Shown here: positions 1 to 7,825 of the stretch, one piece after another | Layout: every line of letters begins with the position of its first letter | How positions within the stretch are numbered: the stretch's first letter is position 1 | Origin: Candidatus Altarchaeales archaeon WOR_SM1_86-2 | Lineage (GTDB): Archaea > Altiarchaeota > Altiarchaeia > IMC4 > MCBC01 | Assembly: GCA_001723855.1 (NCBI GenBank) | Contig: MCBC01000034.1 | Location: 1-9,883 of the forward strand | Reading direction: 5' to 3' | Length of the DNA stretch: 9,883 nt | The notes under the pieces: model-generated | The model's database searches: none | Told to the model about the DNA's origin: nothing | What the model saw: the letters and a program-made list of their open reading frames with translations, nothing else | Translations under genes and position numbers: made by a program

Positions 1-551
1 CGCTTCCCTGTATTCTTTCTCAGCCTCCTCATATCTTTCTAAGTCCTCCAACAAAATTCCTAAATTGTTGTGTGCTTCCGCATCTTCAGGATTAAGTCGT
101 ATCGCCTCTCTGTATTCTTCCTCTGCCTTTTCAAAGTCCCCTAAATTATAGAATAAATTACCCCTATTAAAGAATTCTTCAGCATCCTTATCTATCGCTA
201 TTTCTTTTTCCCTCTCATTTATCTTATTTAATTCAAAAACAACTTCATTTGCCAACTCACATTCATTTTTAAATTCTATTTGCTGTAATTTTGAGAGTTC
301 TTTTGTTTCAGAAACTTTAATTTTTTTGATTTTAGAGTTAGTGAAGTAATCACAACAATAAAATATTTACAACTCTCAAGTGCAGAATTTATTTCTTTTT
401 TCCACTCTTTGCCTTTATCTATACTCAGGTCTGCAAGAAATGAAAAATAACCACATTTCTCTAATGCATCCTTTAAATGCTCTGCGTAACTTTTTCCTGT
501 TTTTGTTTCATAACTTATGAATGTGTCGTAGTTTTGCATTTTTATAAGCAT
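1..551 (-). pseudogene. TIR-TPR protein, split by a single-base frameshift and cut by the window edge
   Basis: The first frame (276-551, 91 aa) begins a TIR domain. It shows YDTFISYE near residues 8-15 (box 1) and GKEWKKEINSALES at 47-60. E53 sits where bacterial TIR NADases usually carry the catalytic glutamate (family pattern, not tested). The strand FIVVITSL follows at 64-71. The frame then runs to TAG at 276-278. In the neighbouring minus frame the sequence is open from about 355 to the window edge. It encodes a charged linker, one complete TPR unit (about 183-82, with FFNRGNLFYNLGDFEKAEEE) and a second that runs off the edge (NNLGILLEDLERYEEAEKE). Adding one A to the A7 tract (T7 on the plus strand, 321-327) joins both frames without a stop. 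The late TIR strands look short or degenerate. Start is M1 at 551 or M5 at 539. There is no clear ribosome site, and the gene lies 7 bp after the PIN gene. TIR plus TPR suggests a sensor/NAD-depleting immune protein, which is inference. It could be a pseudogene, a slippage-switched gene or a sequencing error. Confidence 0.72.
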
Positions 552-558
552 TAAAAGA

Positions 559-1074
559 TCATGGTTTCCAGACCTTTATTTCCTTTATCCTTTCAAAATC
601 GTTATCAGATGTTGCGATATTTTTTATCCCGTAAAAATCCATGACCGACAGGTGCAGTGCATCTCTCGGGAGCATATTATCATTCAGCGTACGGGAAAAG
701 AGTTTTATTGTGCTTGAAGAGTGGACAGGCAGGATTTTCAGCCCCTTATAATTCTCTATTATAAACAAAAAGGTTATCAATTCAGGTTTTGCTTTACTCA
801 ATAATTCAGGTTTCTTCTTCAATTTGTGGAAGACATGGGCGTTGGTTTCCACATCCAGGACATACTTCAATCGTTCAACTATAATCTTAAAACAAACTTC
901 ATCTATCACAAGCGGGGAAATTACCGCGTTTATCTTCCCGGTCTCTACTTTTTTCAGGAAATCCGTACATGTTTTTAGATATTCAATATTTTCCAGGATT
1001 ACATAGGTGAAAATATTTGAGTCAATATAAATTTCCTGATCTAAATTGAATTTTTCCAACTCCATTTTTGACAT
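559..1074 (-). CDS. PIN-domain ribonuclease, VapC-like toxin candidate
   Basis: This 171-aa protein carries the PIN-domain acidic set in the right order. D18 lies in YIDSNIF, E59 in VIDEV, D138 in LPRDALHLSV, and D157/D159 in TSDNDF. PIN proteins use these residues to hold Mg2+ or Mn2+ and cut RNA, and VapC toxins inhibit translation this way. It is longer than a typical VapC (about 130 aa). The extra length lies between E59 and D138, in a helical, lysine-rich stretch. The gene starts 6 bp after the AbrB-type antitoxin gene, the usual antitoxin-toxin order, and ends 7 bp before the TIR gene, so the three are probably co-transcribed. M1 at 1074 is taken as the start; M4 is also possible. Only a weak purine-rich ribosome site (AGGG) is visible. 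Its RNA target cannot be read from the sequence. Confidence 0.85.
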   Translation of the reverse strand: MSKMELEKFNLDQEIYIDSNIFTYVILENIEYLKTCTDFLKKVETGKINAVISPLVIDEVCFKIIVERLKYVLDVETNAHVFHKLKKKPELLSKAKPELITFLFIIENYKGLKILPVHSSSTIKLFSRTLNDNMLPRDALHLSVMDFYGIKNIATSDNDFERIKEIKVWKP

Positions 1075-1080
1075 AAAACC

Positions 1081-1311
1081 CTAAACCCTGTCAAGTAGAT
1101 ACTCCGAGTATTCAGATTTATCATATTCCTTGTTTTTTGTTTCAACCAGACCAACAAGCATATCCGTAAGATTGGATGTCTTTTTCATTGCTATTAAGCC
1201 CGTTTTTCTGACAATCAGGATTACTTTTTCACGTTTACTGATTCCCATATCCTTAAACACACTCCTTGGCAATGTGGTTTTCGGTCCAAGAGATACCTCC
1301 ATGACTTTCAT
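1081..1311 (-). CDS. AbrB/MazE-type antitoxin of the PIN gene
   Basis: This 76-aa protein has an N-terminal swapped-hairpin (SpoVT-AbrB) pattern at residues 4-45. MEVSLGPKTTLPRSVFKDMG is followed by a basic/hydrophobic strand VILIVRKTGLIAMKK. This matches the usual x-V-x-x-K-G-Q-x-T-I/L-P-x-x-x-R layout, with GPKTTLPRSV as the core. The C-terminal 30 residues are acidic and polar, as expected for the segment that wraps and blocks a toxin. In this family the N-terminal domain dimerises and binds the operon promoter, so autoregulation is likely. It is followed 6 bp later by the PIN gene, and together they read as a VapBC-type module. Start M1 (1311) or M4 (1302) are both possible, and M4 fits the domain edge better. 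Confidence 0.82.
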   Translation of the reverse strand: MKVMEVSLGPKTTLPRSVFKDMGISKREKVILIVRKTGLIAMKKTSNLTDMLVGLVETKNKEYDKSEYSEYLLDRV

Positions 1312-1379
1312 TTTATAATTTTTAATTAATTATGTTTTCTTTAAAATAAAAAATAGTGGTTTAAGGGGCACCCGCAGAA
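1312..1379 (-). promoter_or_regulatory. AT-rich promoter region of the antitoxin-PIN-TIR set
   Basis: This 68-bp spacer lies between the small acidic-protein gene and the antitoxin gene. On the minus strand it contains several T/A runs, including a TTTTATTTTAAAG stretch about 30-40 bp before the start and an AATTAATTAAAAATTATAAA run right before it. A TATA-type archaeal promoter is plausible here, and the AbrB-type protein may bind it. The exact box cannot be fixed by eye. No ribosome binding site is seen. Confidence 0.4.
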
Positions 1380-1718
1380 TTATTTTTTCATCTCATTCAA
1401 CCATTTTTTGATATACTTTAGTTCTTCTTCATATATCTCTTTCAGTTCTCCTTCAATATCATCCCCCCTCATATTCATTTCACAATTATCCTTCATATTC
1501 TTCAGGATTCTTATTCTTGTTTTTATATCCTCTTTATTTACCTCCACTTTACGCCCTTCCAGTTCCTTCACCCAATCCTTCATAACTCTAATATCGTTCT
1601 CTATCGCTTCTATATCCTCTCCCTCAAGTTCCTCATCTTCATCCAATACCGTACAATAGCATTCAATTTCAGATCCCAATGCAAGAATTTTCCATTCTAA
1701 AAGTTCATCATTTGTCAT
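1380..1718 (-). CDS. small acidic helical hypothetical protein
   Basis: I do not recognise this 112-aa protein. It is extremely charged: 23 Glu and 10 Asp against 14 Lys and 5 Arg, net about -14. It shows no membrane segment or signal peptide. The pattern of hydrophobic residues among charged ones (for example IKTRIRILKNMKDN and LKEIYEEELKYIKKWL) predicts mostly alpha-helix, perhaps a short coiled coil or helical bundle. Residues 20-22 contain CYC and a third Cys is at about residue 79, too few for a clear metal site. It has its own AT-rich upstream spacer (1719-1767) and a 68-bp gap before the antitoxin gene, so it may be a single-gene unit. The opposite-strand frame is a shadow of this low-complexity coding sequence. 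The gene is supported by length, compact placement and typical codon use; no function is proposed. Confidence 0.65.
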   Translation of the reverse strand: MTNDELLEWKILALGSEIECYCTVLDEDEELEGEDIEAIENDIRVMKDWVKELEGRKVEVNKEDIKTRIRILKNMKDNCEMNMRGDDIEGELKEIYEEELKYIKKWLNEMKK

Positions 1719-1767
1719 TTTTTAAATAATCATACAACTTTTTTAAATTAAAATTAAAATAAGAAAT
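1719..1767 (-). promoter_or_regulatory. AT-rich spacer after the SNF2 gene, likely terminator plus promoter
   Basis: This 49-bp, nearly pure A/T spacer lies downstream of the SNF2 stop and upstream of the 112-aa gene, both on the minus strand. Reading the minus strand, T-rich stretches (TTTCTTATTTTAATTTTAATTT) lie immediately after the helicase stop, consistent with an archaeal U-rich terminator. An AATTTAAAAAAG element about 25-30 bp before the start at 1718 could serve as a TATA box. Both roles are inferred from composition and position only. Confidence 0.35.
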
Positions 1768-4700
1768 TTATGCAAACAATTTGTTAATATCCTCTTTGTT
1801 TAGTTTCTTAAAGAGCCCGTCGTCCACCGCGATCACATTTTTAACCAGATCCAGTTTGCTTTCCTGAAGCTGGAGGATTTTCTCTTCAATGCTGTCTTTC
1901 GTAATCGCCTTGTAAACGAAAATGTTCTTTTCCTGCCCGATACGGTGGGTTCTGTCGATGGCTTGCATCTCAGCAGCCGGATTCCACCATGGATCAACAA
2001 TAAACACATAATCCGCCTCAGTGAGATTCAAACCCAGGCCCCCGGCTTTCAAACTAATGAGAAACGCCCGCATATCAGGATCCTCCTGGAACTGCTCCAC
2101 AACCTGTTTTCTGTTGCGCGTGCTCCCGTCAAGATAGGAAAACCTGATGCCCTTCCTTTCAAATTCACCGCGAAAAACCCCGAGCATTTTAACAAAGGAG
2201 GAGAAAACCAGGACCTTATGTCCCTCGGCGATAACCTCTTCAATCTGCTCCATCAGCATGTTTAACTTGCCGGAGTCGCCGGTAAAACTTTCATCAACAA
2301 GCACGGGATGGTTGCATATCTGTCTCAATTTCATGAGCCCCTGCAGTATCTTAAACCTGGACTTCATGAAACCCTCCTCCTTTATCGTCGTTTCAATCTC
2401 GTTTCTGATCCTTGATTTCCAGAACTCATACACTTCCCTTTGTTTTCGATCCATCTCACAGTAGGATACCGAGATTTGTTTTTCCGGGAGGTCTTTTGCA
2501 ACCATCTCTTTTTTGCGCATCAGCAAAAACGGGTTGATCATGTTTTTAAGGGCTTTTGTTTTATCTTCGTCCTTTTCCTTTTCAATGCTTTTTGCAAAGT
2601 TTTTTTTGAAGTAATCCATATTCCCCAGAAGCCCGGGATTGAGAAATGCGAACTGGGACCACAATTCAAATGAATTGTTCTCGATCGGTGTTCCGGTCAT
2701 CGCCAACTTATGCTTTGATTTCAGCCCATATATTTTTTTAGCGGTCTTTGAGAGAGGATTCTTTATGTGCTGCGATTCATCAAGGATAACATAATGGAAC
2801 TTTTTATTTTTAAATATGTTCGCGTCATTCCTTAAAGTTCCGTAGGTGGTGAGGATTATATTCGCTTTCTTTTTCCAGATTTGTTTGCCTTCCCTTACTC
2901 GTTCCGATCCGTGATGAATATAGACCTTCAGGGAGGGAGTAAACTTCTTAACTTCATTCACCCAATTGAATACGAGAGATGTCGGAACCACTACCAGCGA
3001 AGGTGTTTTAATCCCCCGCTCTTTTTCGTAAAGCAGCAAACTCAATGCCTGGACCGTCTTACCAAGACCCATTTCATCCGCCAGGCACCCGCCAAAAGAA
3101 AAGTCCTTTAGAAAATGCAGCCAATCATATCCTGCTTTTTGATACTCCCTCAGTTCTCCATCCAGTTTTTTTGGAAGGGAAACGTTTCTTATCTCCCTGA
3201 AACCGGAAAACTTCTCTTTCATCTGTTTGAACCTTTTGTCCACTCTGGACTTTTCCGAAATATCGAGCAGTGCCTCTACCAGGGCAATCTGCGATCTTGA
3301 TGCCTTTGCATTTCCATTTTTTTCGTCCCGCTCCAGAAGACCAACTGTCCCGGATAGTTTCTCAAGCCACTTTTTTGGAATGACACCTCTTGTTCCATCG
3401 CTCAGTTTAACAAATCGCTCGTGGTTGTTTACATGCGAAATTATTTCGTCAAAAGGAACCTTTTCCGCACCATATGACACATCACCCTTTAAATCAAACC
3501 AGTCAATCCCGCTTGAGACCTCTAATCTCAGTTTCGGCTCATGAGGTGCGATCCGGGTGTTGAGCAATTCGGATGCGCCATAAATTTCATAACCCCTGGT
3601 GATCAAGTCATTTGCCACATCAACCAACCAGAGATACGGATCTGTTGCGGGAACAAGGAAATCGTCGCAATCTGTTGTATGGTGGTCTAAAAGGTTGGCG
3701 AAATATTCTTTTTCTTTTTCCCTGTCCCGTTGTATCCTGATGATTTTTTCCCTGTCGTTTTTAAACACTATATCCTGCTTTTGTGTGTATAGGACTTCCT
3801 GTTTATCATAAAGGAATCGCAGTTCAATACTAAATGATGTGCCATAGTCCCTCAGAAACAAGCGAGGAACCGGCTCAAATCTTTGTTCCTCCACATCATA
3901 GTTTTCCGGAAGTGTAATTTTACCTATGGCGGACAGCGTCAAATAATATTTTTCTATAAAGGCATTCAGTTGATTGAGTTCCAATTCCGCATTTGAAAAC
4001 CCTGCTAACTTCTTTATGATCTCCGGCTGGGAACAGTCCAATTCAAAGATAATAAAACCATTCTTTTCATTTTCAAAGATGGAAACCCACAAGGGGTGCT
4101 TTCCAAGGAAAGTGACGTTCTTTTTATTTATCTGAAACTTTTTTTCTCCGATGTTTACCATTAATTTCAAAACGGATTTTTTTCGTTTTTTTTCTTCGCT
4201 TATCTTAATCTCAATTTCGCCTTTTTCGCTCGGAAATACACAATTTTCAAATGCATGGGGGTCTGCCATATACAGTTTCCTCATCTCAGCCAACAACTTG
4301 CTGTCGCTTTCTTTAAAATTTTGCTTAATAAGTTTTTCTGATGAACTCCTCCATCTCTCTTCATTCTCCAGACTCCAGATAAATGAATTAAAGATTCTTT
4401 TCCTGTTGTTTGGTATCGTATCCTCGTATTCTTTTAGAAACTTAGTCGTGACCTGTGACGGTGTCCCGAGTCCGCAGGATTTCAGAATACATCTTTTTTC
4501 TATTAAGAGAGAGAACTTGCTGTAAGGACGGGTATCTTTCTCTGCCTTGAAATAAAACATATAATTTCTTGTATGCTTTACTTTTGGTTCTTCCAGGGAT
4601 ATGGAATCAAGCTCGCGAGTGAAACGATTGAACCGTTCCGAGCGGATTTGGGAGATGAATTCCTCTTTCACTTCCGATATTTGTTTTTTGTTCTTTTGCA

Positions 4701-5340
4701 AGAATATTGCAAGCAAGGATGCTGCGACATGTTTGCAATCTGCACGCCCGTAACCGGTACAATTGCACTCGGTACCAAGTGGATATGAGAGATTGTAATT
4801 TCCTCTTGTGATTTTGACCATCGCATTCCCCACAATGTCCTTTTGCCACGGGTAAGTGTGTCGTGTGATTTTTTCATCTATTTCCGCGGTCATTCGCTTA
4901 TTAGTCAATGACTTTATCTCAACCTTTTTTTCTTTTAAGAGATCGAAGGCGTCTAAGATGGATTGTTTTGAAGTGTGTCCTCTAATGTCCTCCAATGTGA
5001 TGTCCCATGGTTCTTCATCCTCATTATCTTTTTTATCGCCTTTGAACTCATAGAGAAACTCAAGTAAAACCGCGACAATATGTTTGCAGCCGTAACCGTC
5101 ATAAGGGCAGTCGCAGTCAGCACTGATACCATCCTCGTCAAAGTAAATCTCAACATCATATATGCCATAGTTTCCATCGACTTTGGCTGTAATCTCTTTT
5201 TTGTCCCGCGACACATCCATGCTTCTTATCTTCCCGCGGCGATAATAACTTTCCCCTCTTCCAAATATCCTTTTTGAATCGGCAAACCTTCTGATGTCAT
5301 TCTCTGTTAGGTCTTCTGGCTGCATTTTTTTAATTACCAT
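1768..5340 (-). CDS. SNF2-family helicase with tandem SWIM zinc motifs
   Basis: This 1190-aa protein has three zones. Residues 1-220 hold two SWIM zinc motifs of the CxC...CxH type: C76, C78, C85, H87 and C192, C194, C202, H204. Residues about 240-730 match the position of the SNF2-associated region of bacterial-type SWIM/SNF2 proteins, but I see no clear motif there. Residues 730-1190 are the SNF2 motor: GGCLADEMGLGKT (Walker A, K761), DESQHIKNP (Walker B region, 854-857), LAMTGTPIENN (motif III), SLKAGGLGLNLTEA (motif V) and QAIDRTHRIGQ (motif VI, arginines 1130 and 1133). All ATPase motifs are intact. The family translocates on double-stranded DNA and remodels protein-DNA complexes; SWIM motifs bind DNA or protein. 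The start is M1 at 5340, or M6 at 5325, which fits the usual beginning of the SWIM region better. It lies 18 bp after gyrA, in the same frame, and is probably co-transcribed. Its cellular role is not known; DNA repair, transcription or defence are possible. Confidence 0.93.
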   Translation of the reverse strand: MVIKKMQPEDLTENDIRRFADSKRIFGRGESYYRRGKIRSMDVSRDKKEITAKVDGNYGIYDVEIYFDEDGISADCDCPYDGYGCKHIVAVLLEFLYEFKGDKKDNEDEEPWDITLEDIRGHTSKQSILDAFDLLKEKKVEIKSLTNKRMTAEIDEKITRHTYPWQKDIVGNAMVKITRGNYNLSYPLGTECNCTGYGRADCKHVAASLLAIFLQKNKKQISEVKEEFISQIRSERFNRFTRELDSISLEEPKVKHTRNYMFYFKAEKDTRPYSKFSLLIEKRCILKSCGLGTPSQVTTKFLKEYEDTIPNNRKRIFNSFIWSLENEERWRSSSEKLIKQNFKESDSKLLAEMRKLYMADPHAFENCVFPSEKGEIEIKISEEKKRKKSVLKLMVNIGEKKFQINKKNVTFLGKHPLWVSIFENEKNGFIIFELDCSQPEIIKKLAGFSNAELELNQLNAFIEKYYLTLSAIGKITLPENYDVEEQRFEPVPRLFLRDYGTSFSIELRFLYDKQEVLYTQKQDIVFKNDREKIIRIQRDREKEKEYFANLLDHHTTDCDDFLVPATDPYLWLVDVANDLITRGYEIYGASELLNTRIAPHEPKLRLEVSSGIDWFDLKGDVSYGAEKVPFDEIISHVNNHERFVKLSDGTRGVIPKKWLEKLSGTVGLLERDEKNGNAKASRSQIALVEALLDISEKSRVDKRFKQMKEKFSGFREIRNVSLPKKLDGELREYQKAGYDWLHFLKDFSFGGCLADEMGLGKTVQALSLLLYEKERGIKTPSLVVVPTSLVFNWVNEVKKFTPSLKVYIHHGSERVREGKQIWKKKANIILTTYGTLRNDANIFKNKKFHYVILDESQHIKNPLSKTAKKIYGLKSKHKLAMTGTPIENNSFELWSQFAFLNPGLLGNMDYFKKNFAKSIEKEKDEDKTKALKNMINPFLLMRKKEMVAKDLPEKQISVSYCEMDRKQREVYEFWKSRIRNEIETTIKEEGFMKSRFKILQGLMKLRQICNHPVLVDESFTGDSGKLNMLMEQIEEVIAEGHKVLVFSSFVKMLGVFRGEFERKGIRFSYLDGSTRNRKQVVEQFQEDPDMRAFLISLKAGGLGLNLTEADYVFIVDPWWNPAAEMQAIDRTHRIGQEKNIFVYKAITKDSIEEKILQLQESKLDLVKNVIAVDDGLFKKLNKEDINKLFA

Positions 5341-5358
5341 ACTGGAAGTATCTTCTTT

Positions 5359-7170
5359 TCATAACCCCTTTACTGGCGTCATAGCGGTGATCTCTTCATC
5401 CCGATCAAGTCTCGGCAGCAGATTGATTATTGCTTTGCCCTTTGCATGGCGTCCAGCAGTCGGAATCCTGTAGGTTTTGAGCCAGAACACCCTCCCCTTG
5501 TTTGTAAAGAACAGTATGTAGTCGTGGGTGTTTGCGATAAATAGGTCCACAACAGAATCCCCCTCATTGGGTCTCATACCTATAAGTCCGACCCCTCCTC
5601 TTTTTTGCTGCGCATACGTATCCACCGGGAGTCTTTTAATATAGCCGGAATCCGTTACGCTGACGATCATATCCTCCTCGGCAATCAAATCCTCGATATC
5701 CAGGCCGAAATCTTCAGTAAGGTCTATTTCCGTTCTGCGTTCATCGCCGTATTTTTCCTTTAACTCCAGTAATTCATTTTTGATAATTTCCAGCATCCTT
5801 TCTTCACTCCCGAGTATCCCCTTCAGCTCCTCGATCAATTTGAGCAGTTCTTCATACTCCCGCTTCACACCTTCCATCTCCATGGAAGTCAGTTTCTGCA
5901 GTCTTATCTCAAGTATGGCTTTTGCCTGTATCTCACTCAAATCAAAACTATTCATTAAACCCTGTTTTGCATCCTCGACCGTTCTGGATTTGCGAATGAG
6001 TTTGATCACGGCATCAATGTTATCCAACGCGATAATTAACCCTTCCAGTATATGTGCTCTCGCAAGTGCTTTATCTAACTCATATTGAGTTCTGCGGGTA
6101 ACAACATTTTTTCTATGGGTGACATAGTGGCGTATTATCTCCACAAGCGTTAAAACTTTAGGCTGGTTATTTACCAATGCCAGGTTAATGACCCCGAAGG
6201 TCACTTCCATCTGGGTATGCTTGAATAGCTGGTTCAGCACAACCTCTCCCATAGTATCTCTTTTTAGTTCAATTACTATCCGCATCCCTTCCCTGTCCGA
6301 TTCATCTCTTAAATCGCGTATGCCTTCAATCTTTTTATCCTTAACCAGGCGGGCAATGGTTTCGATTAAATTTGCCTTGTTTACCATATACGGGATCTCC
6401 GGGACAATGATCCTGCCGGCTTCATCATCAACATCTGCCTTCGCCCTGACTTTTATGTGACCTTTTCCCGTGGCGTATGCCTGCCTTACTCCCCCCAACC
6501 CGCAGATTATGCCGCCCGTGGGGAAATCCGGTGCTGTTATCACTTCCATTAACTCCTCCACGGAAATCTCCGGGTTCTCGATGAACATCACAATCCCATC
6601 CACAACCTCATTCAGATTATGGGGGGGCATATTGGTCGCCATTCCAACCGCTATCCCGGAACTGCCGTTGACCAGTAAATTCGGCAATTTCCCGGGCAGG
6701 ACAACCGGTTCCTTTAGAGAACCATCATAATTCGGGCTGAAATCCACGGTATTTTTTTCAATATCGGCAATCAATTCCTCTGAAATCTTTGCCATTCTTG
6801 ATTCCGTATATCGCATCGCTGCTGCTGTATCACCATCAACGCTTCCGAAATTCCCCTGCCCATCGATCAAAAGATAACGCATAGAAAAGTCCTGAGCCAT
6901 TCGCACCATTGCATCATAGACAGCCGTATCGCCGTGAGGGTGATACTTTCCAAGAACATCTCCGACTATGCGGGCAGATTTTTTGTAGGGCTTTGATGAG
7001 GTCGAACCCGACTCATACATCGAGTAGAGAATTCTTCTGTGCACAGGCTTTAAGCCATCTTTAACATCCGGCAAAGCCCTGCCCACTATAACGCTCATTG
7101 AATAATCAATATAGGACTTCTTCATCTCATCCTCTATATAGCGGGTGATTACCCTTTCTTTCTTTTCCAT
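5359..7170 (-). CDS. gyrA: DNA gyrase subunit A, short C-terminal domain
   Basis: GyrA cuts and rejoins DNA in the A2B2 gyrase, which uses ATP to add negative supercoils. The breakage-reunion core is complete: [19 protein letters not shown] (30-48), [10 protein letters not shown] (77-86, the quinolone region with T82 and D86), and AAAMRYTE with catalytic Y121 and its partner R120. [20 protein letters not shown] and the coiled-coil segment follow normally. The C-terminal domain begins near residue 498, and a GyrA-box variant QQKRGGVG is at 521-528, which favours GyrA over ParC. The protein ends at 603 with TGA after about two beta-pinwheel blades. Usual GyrA proteins run to about 800 residues or more, with about six blades. 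No remaining blades follow, because the SNF2 gene starts 18 bp later. No gyrB lies in the window. It starts at M1 (7170), downstream of a divergent AT-rich promoter. Strand passage chemistry should be intact, but DNA wrapping may be impaired. Confidence 0.95.
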   Translation of the reverse strand: MEKKERVITRYIEDEMKKSYIDYSMSVIVGRALPDVKDGLKPVHRRILYSMYESGSTSSKPYKKSARIVGDVLGKYHPHGDTAVYDAMVRMAQDFSMRYLLIDGQGNFGSVDGDTAAAMRYTESRMAKISEELIADIEKNTVDFSPNYDGSLKEPVVLPGKLPNLLVNGSSGIAVGMATNMPPHNLNEVVDGIVMFIENPEISVEELMEVITAPDFPTGGIICGLGGVRQAYATGKGHIKVRAKADVDDEAGRIIVPEIPYMVNKANLIETIARLVKDKKIEGIRDLRDESDREGMRIVIELKRDTMGEVVLNQLFKHTQMEVTFGVINLALVNNQPKVLTLVEIIRHYVTHRKNVVTRRTQYELDKALARAHILEGLIIALDNIDAVIKLIRKSRTVEDAKQGLMNSFDLSEIQAKAILEIRLQKLTSMEMEGVKREYEELLKLIEELKGILGSEERMLEIIKNELLELKEKYGDERRTEIDLTEDFGLDIEDLIAEEDMIVSVTDSGYIKRLPVDTYAQQKRGGVGLIGMRPNEGDSVVDLFIANTHDYILFFTNKGRVFWLKTYRIPTAGRHAKGKAIINLLPRLDRDEEITAMTPVKGL

Positions 7171-7221
7171 GCTTTTTGATAAAAGTTTTTTATAATATTA
7201 AGTTTAAAATAAAATATAGAA
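7171..7221. promoter_or_regulatory. divergent promoter region between gyrA and mobB
   Basis: This 51-bp, AT-rich spacer must serve two outward genes. On the plus strand, TTTATAATATTA (about 7189-7200) is preceded by a purine-rich BRE-like AAAAG (7181-7185). Its centre lies about 28 bp before the mobB ATG, the spacing of archaeal leaderless transcripts; no ribosome site precedes mobB. On the minus strand, ATTATAAAA (about 7188-7196) and a second T/A block (about 7203-7218) are TATA candidates for gyrA. The overlapping boxes suggest the two genes may compete for transcription factor binding. All assignments are by eye. Confidence 0.55.
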
Positions 7222-7788
7222 ATGATTATCGGCGTTTACGGGGAAAAAGACTCTGGGAAGACCACCCTGGTCGAAAGGTTGGTAAGGGGGTTGGTAAAGA
7301 AAGATTACAGGGTTGGGACGATAAAGCACATACATTATGATGATTTCTCGGTTGATACGGAAGGCAGGGATACATGGAAGCATAAAAACTCCGGGGCAAG
7401 CATTGTCGTTTCCTCGGCACCAAACGAAACAGCGTTTATCTTCAAATGCGGGCTGGAATTTGATGCGATTTTAGAGAACCTGGATAAATTCGATCTTGAC
7501 ATTATCATTGTGGAGGGCTATAAAAAAGAAAATATAGACAAGATCCTGGTTGGCGAGGGTAAAGAGGAGCCCAACACGATCTTCAAATATAAAGATAACC
7601 TGGATGATATCCTGGAATATATTGAAAGCAATGTGAGAAAGGACCATGTGGTGGTCAGGGTTAACAACAAGAAAATTCCCTTGAGCAAATTCCCGGAAGA
7701 TATGGTTAAAAACACCATTCTCGGGTTAATTTCATCGCTGAAGGGTGCCGGGGGGTTGGAGGAGGTTGAGGTTAAGATTAGTGTGTAG
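7222..7788 (+). CDS. mobB: molybdopterin-guanine dinucleotide biosynthesis protein B (MobB)
   Basis: This is a P-loop GTPase of the MobB family, which assists attachment of a nucleotide to the molybdenum or tungsten pterin cofactor. Visible motifs are the P-loop GEKDSGKTT (7-15), GTIKHIHYDDF (32-42), D45 and the GRDTWKHKNSGA segment (48-59), which is the usual MobB switch-like region, and DIIIVEGYKK (93-102). At 188 aa it is a little longer than the GTPase core. The C-terminal part (142-180), VVVRVNNKKIPLSKFPEDMV and onwards, resembles the extension of archaeal MobB proteins. The ATG at 7222 gives the P-loop its normal place, and the promoter spacing suggests a leaderless message. It is divergent from gyrA and convergent with vapC. 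Its last part is duplicated at 8470-8601 beyond vapBC. The codons from residue 167 onward may have been supplied by recombination. Function in a Mo/W enzyme pathway is inferred from the family; no partner genes are in view. Confidence 0.9.
   Translation: MIIGVYGEKDSGKTTLVERLVRGLVKKDYRVGTIKHIHYDDFSVDTEGRDTWKHKNSGASIVVSSAPNETAFIFKCGLEFDAILENLDKFDLDIIIVEGYKKENIDKILVGEGKEEPNTIFKYKDNLDDILEYIESNVRKDHVVVRVNNKKIPLSKFPEDMVKNTILGLISSLKGAGGLEEVEVKISV
7672..7719 (+). repeat. 48-bp direct repeat, left copy (inside mobB)
   Basis: These 48 bp, encoding MobB residues 151-166, are identical base for base to 8486-8533, an offset of 814 bp. The repeat starts AAAATTCCCTTGAGC and ends AAAACACCATT. The next base differs, and after it the two copies are only about 77% alike. 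This sharp boundary and the vapBC cassette lying between the copies suggest a recombination junction. Confidence 0.95.
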
Positions 7789-7825
7789 TTAACATTTCTC
7801 TAAAAGAAAGTTGAAATATGCAAAA

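Noticed and set aside
1408..1659. 83-aa serine-rich plus-strand frame opposite the acidic hypothetical gene
   Set aside because: Its Ser/Ile/Phe repetition is the mirror of Glu/Asp/Lys codons on the minus strand. The minus frame has better placement and composition.
4151..4525. 124-aa plus-strand open frame inside the SNF2 gene
   Set aside because: It is antisense to a well-supported helicase, rich in Phe, Ser and Leu as expected from the complement of Lys/Glu-rich codons, and has no recognisable domain.
5359..5361. TGA at the gyrA end as a recoded (selenocysteine or sense) codon
   Set aside because: TGA also ends the PIN and vapB genes here as a normal stop, and no recoding stem-loop is evident. 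The in-phase junction is reported as a finding without claiming recoding.
7789..7825. tRNA or hairpin terminator in the mobB-vapC gap
   Set aside because: The gap is only 37 bp, AT-rich, and shows no stable inverted repeat or tRNA features.
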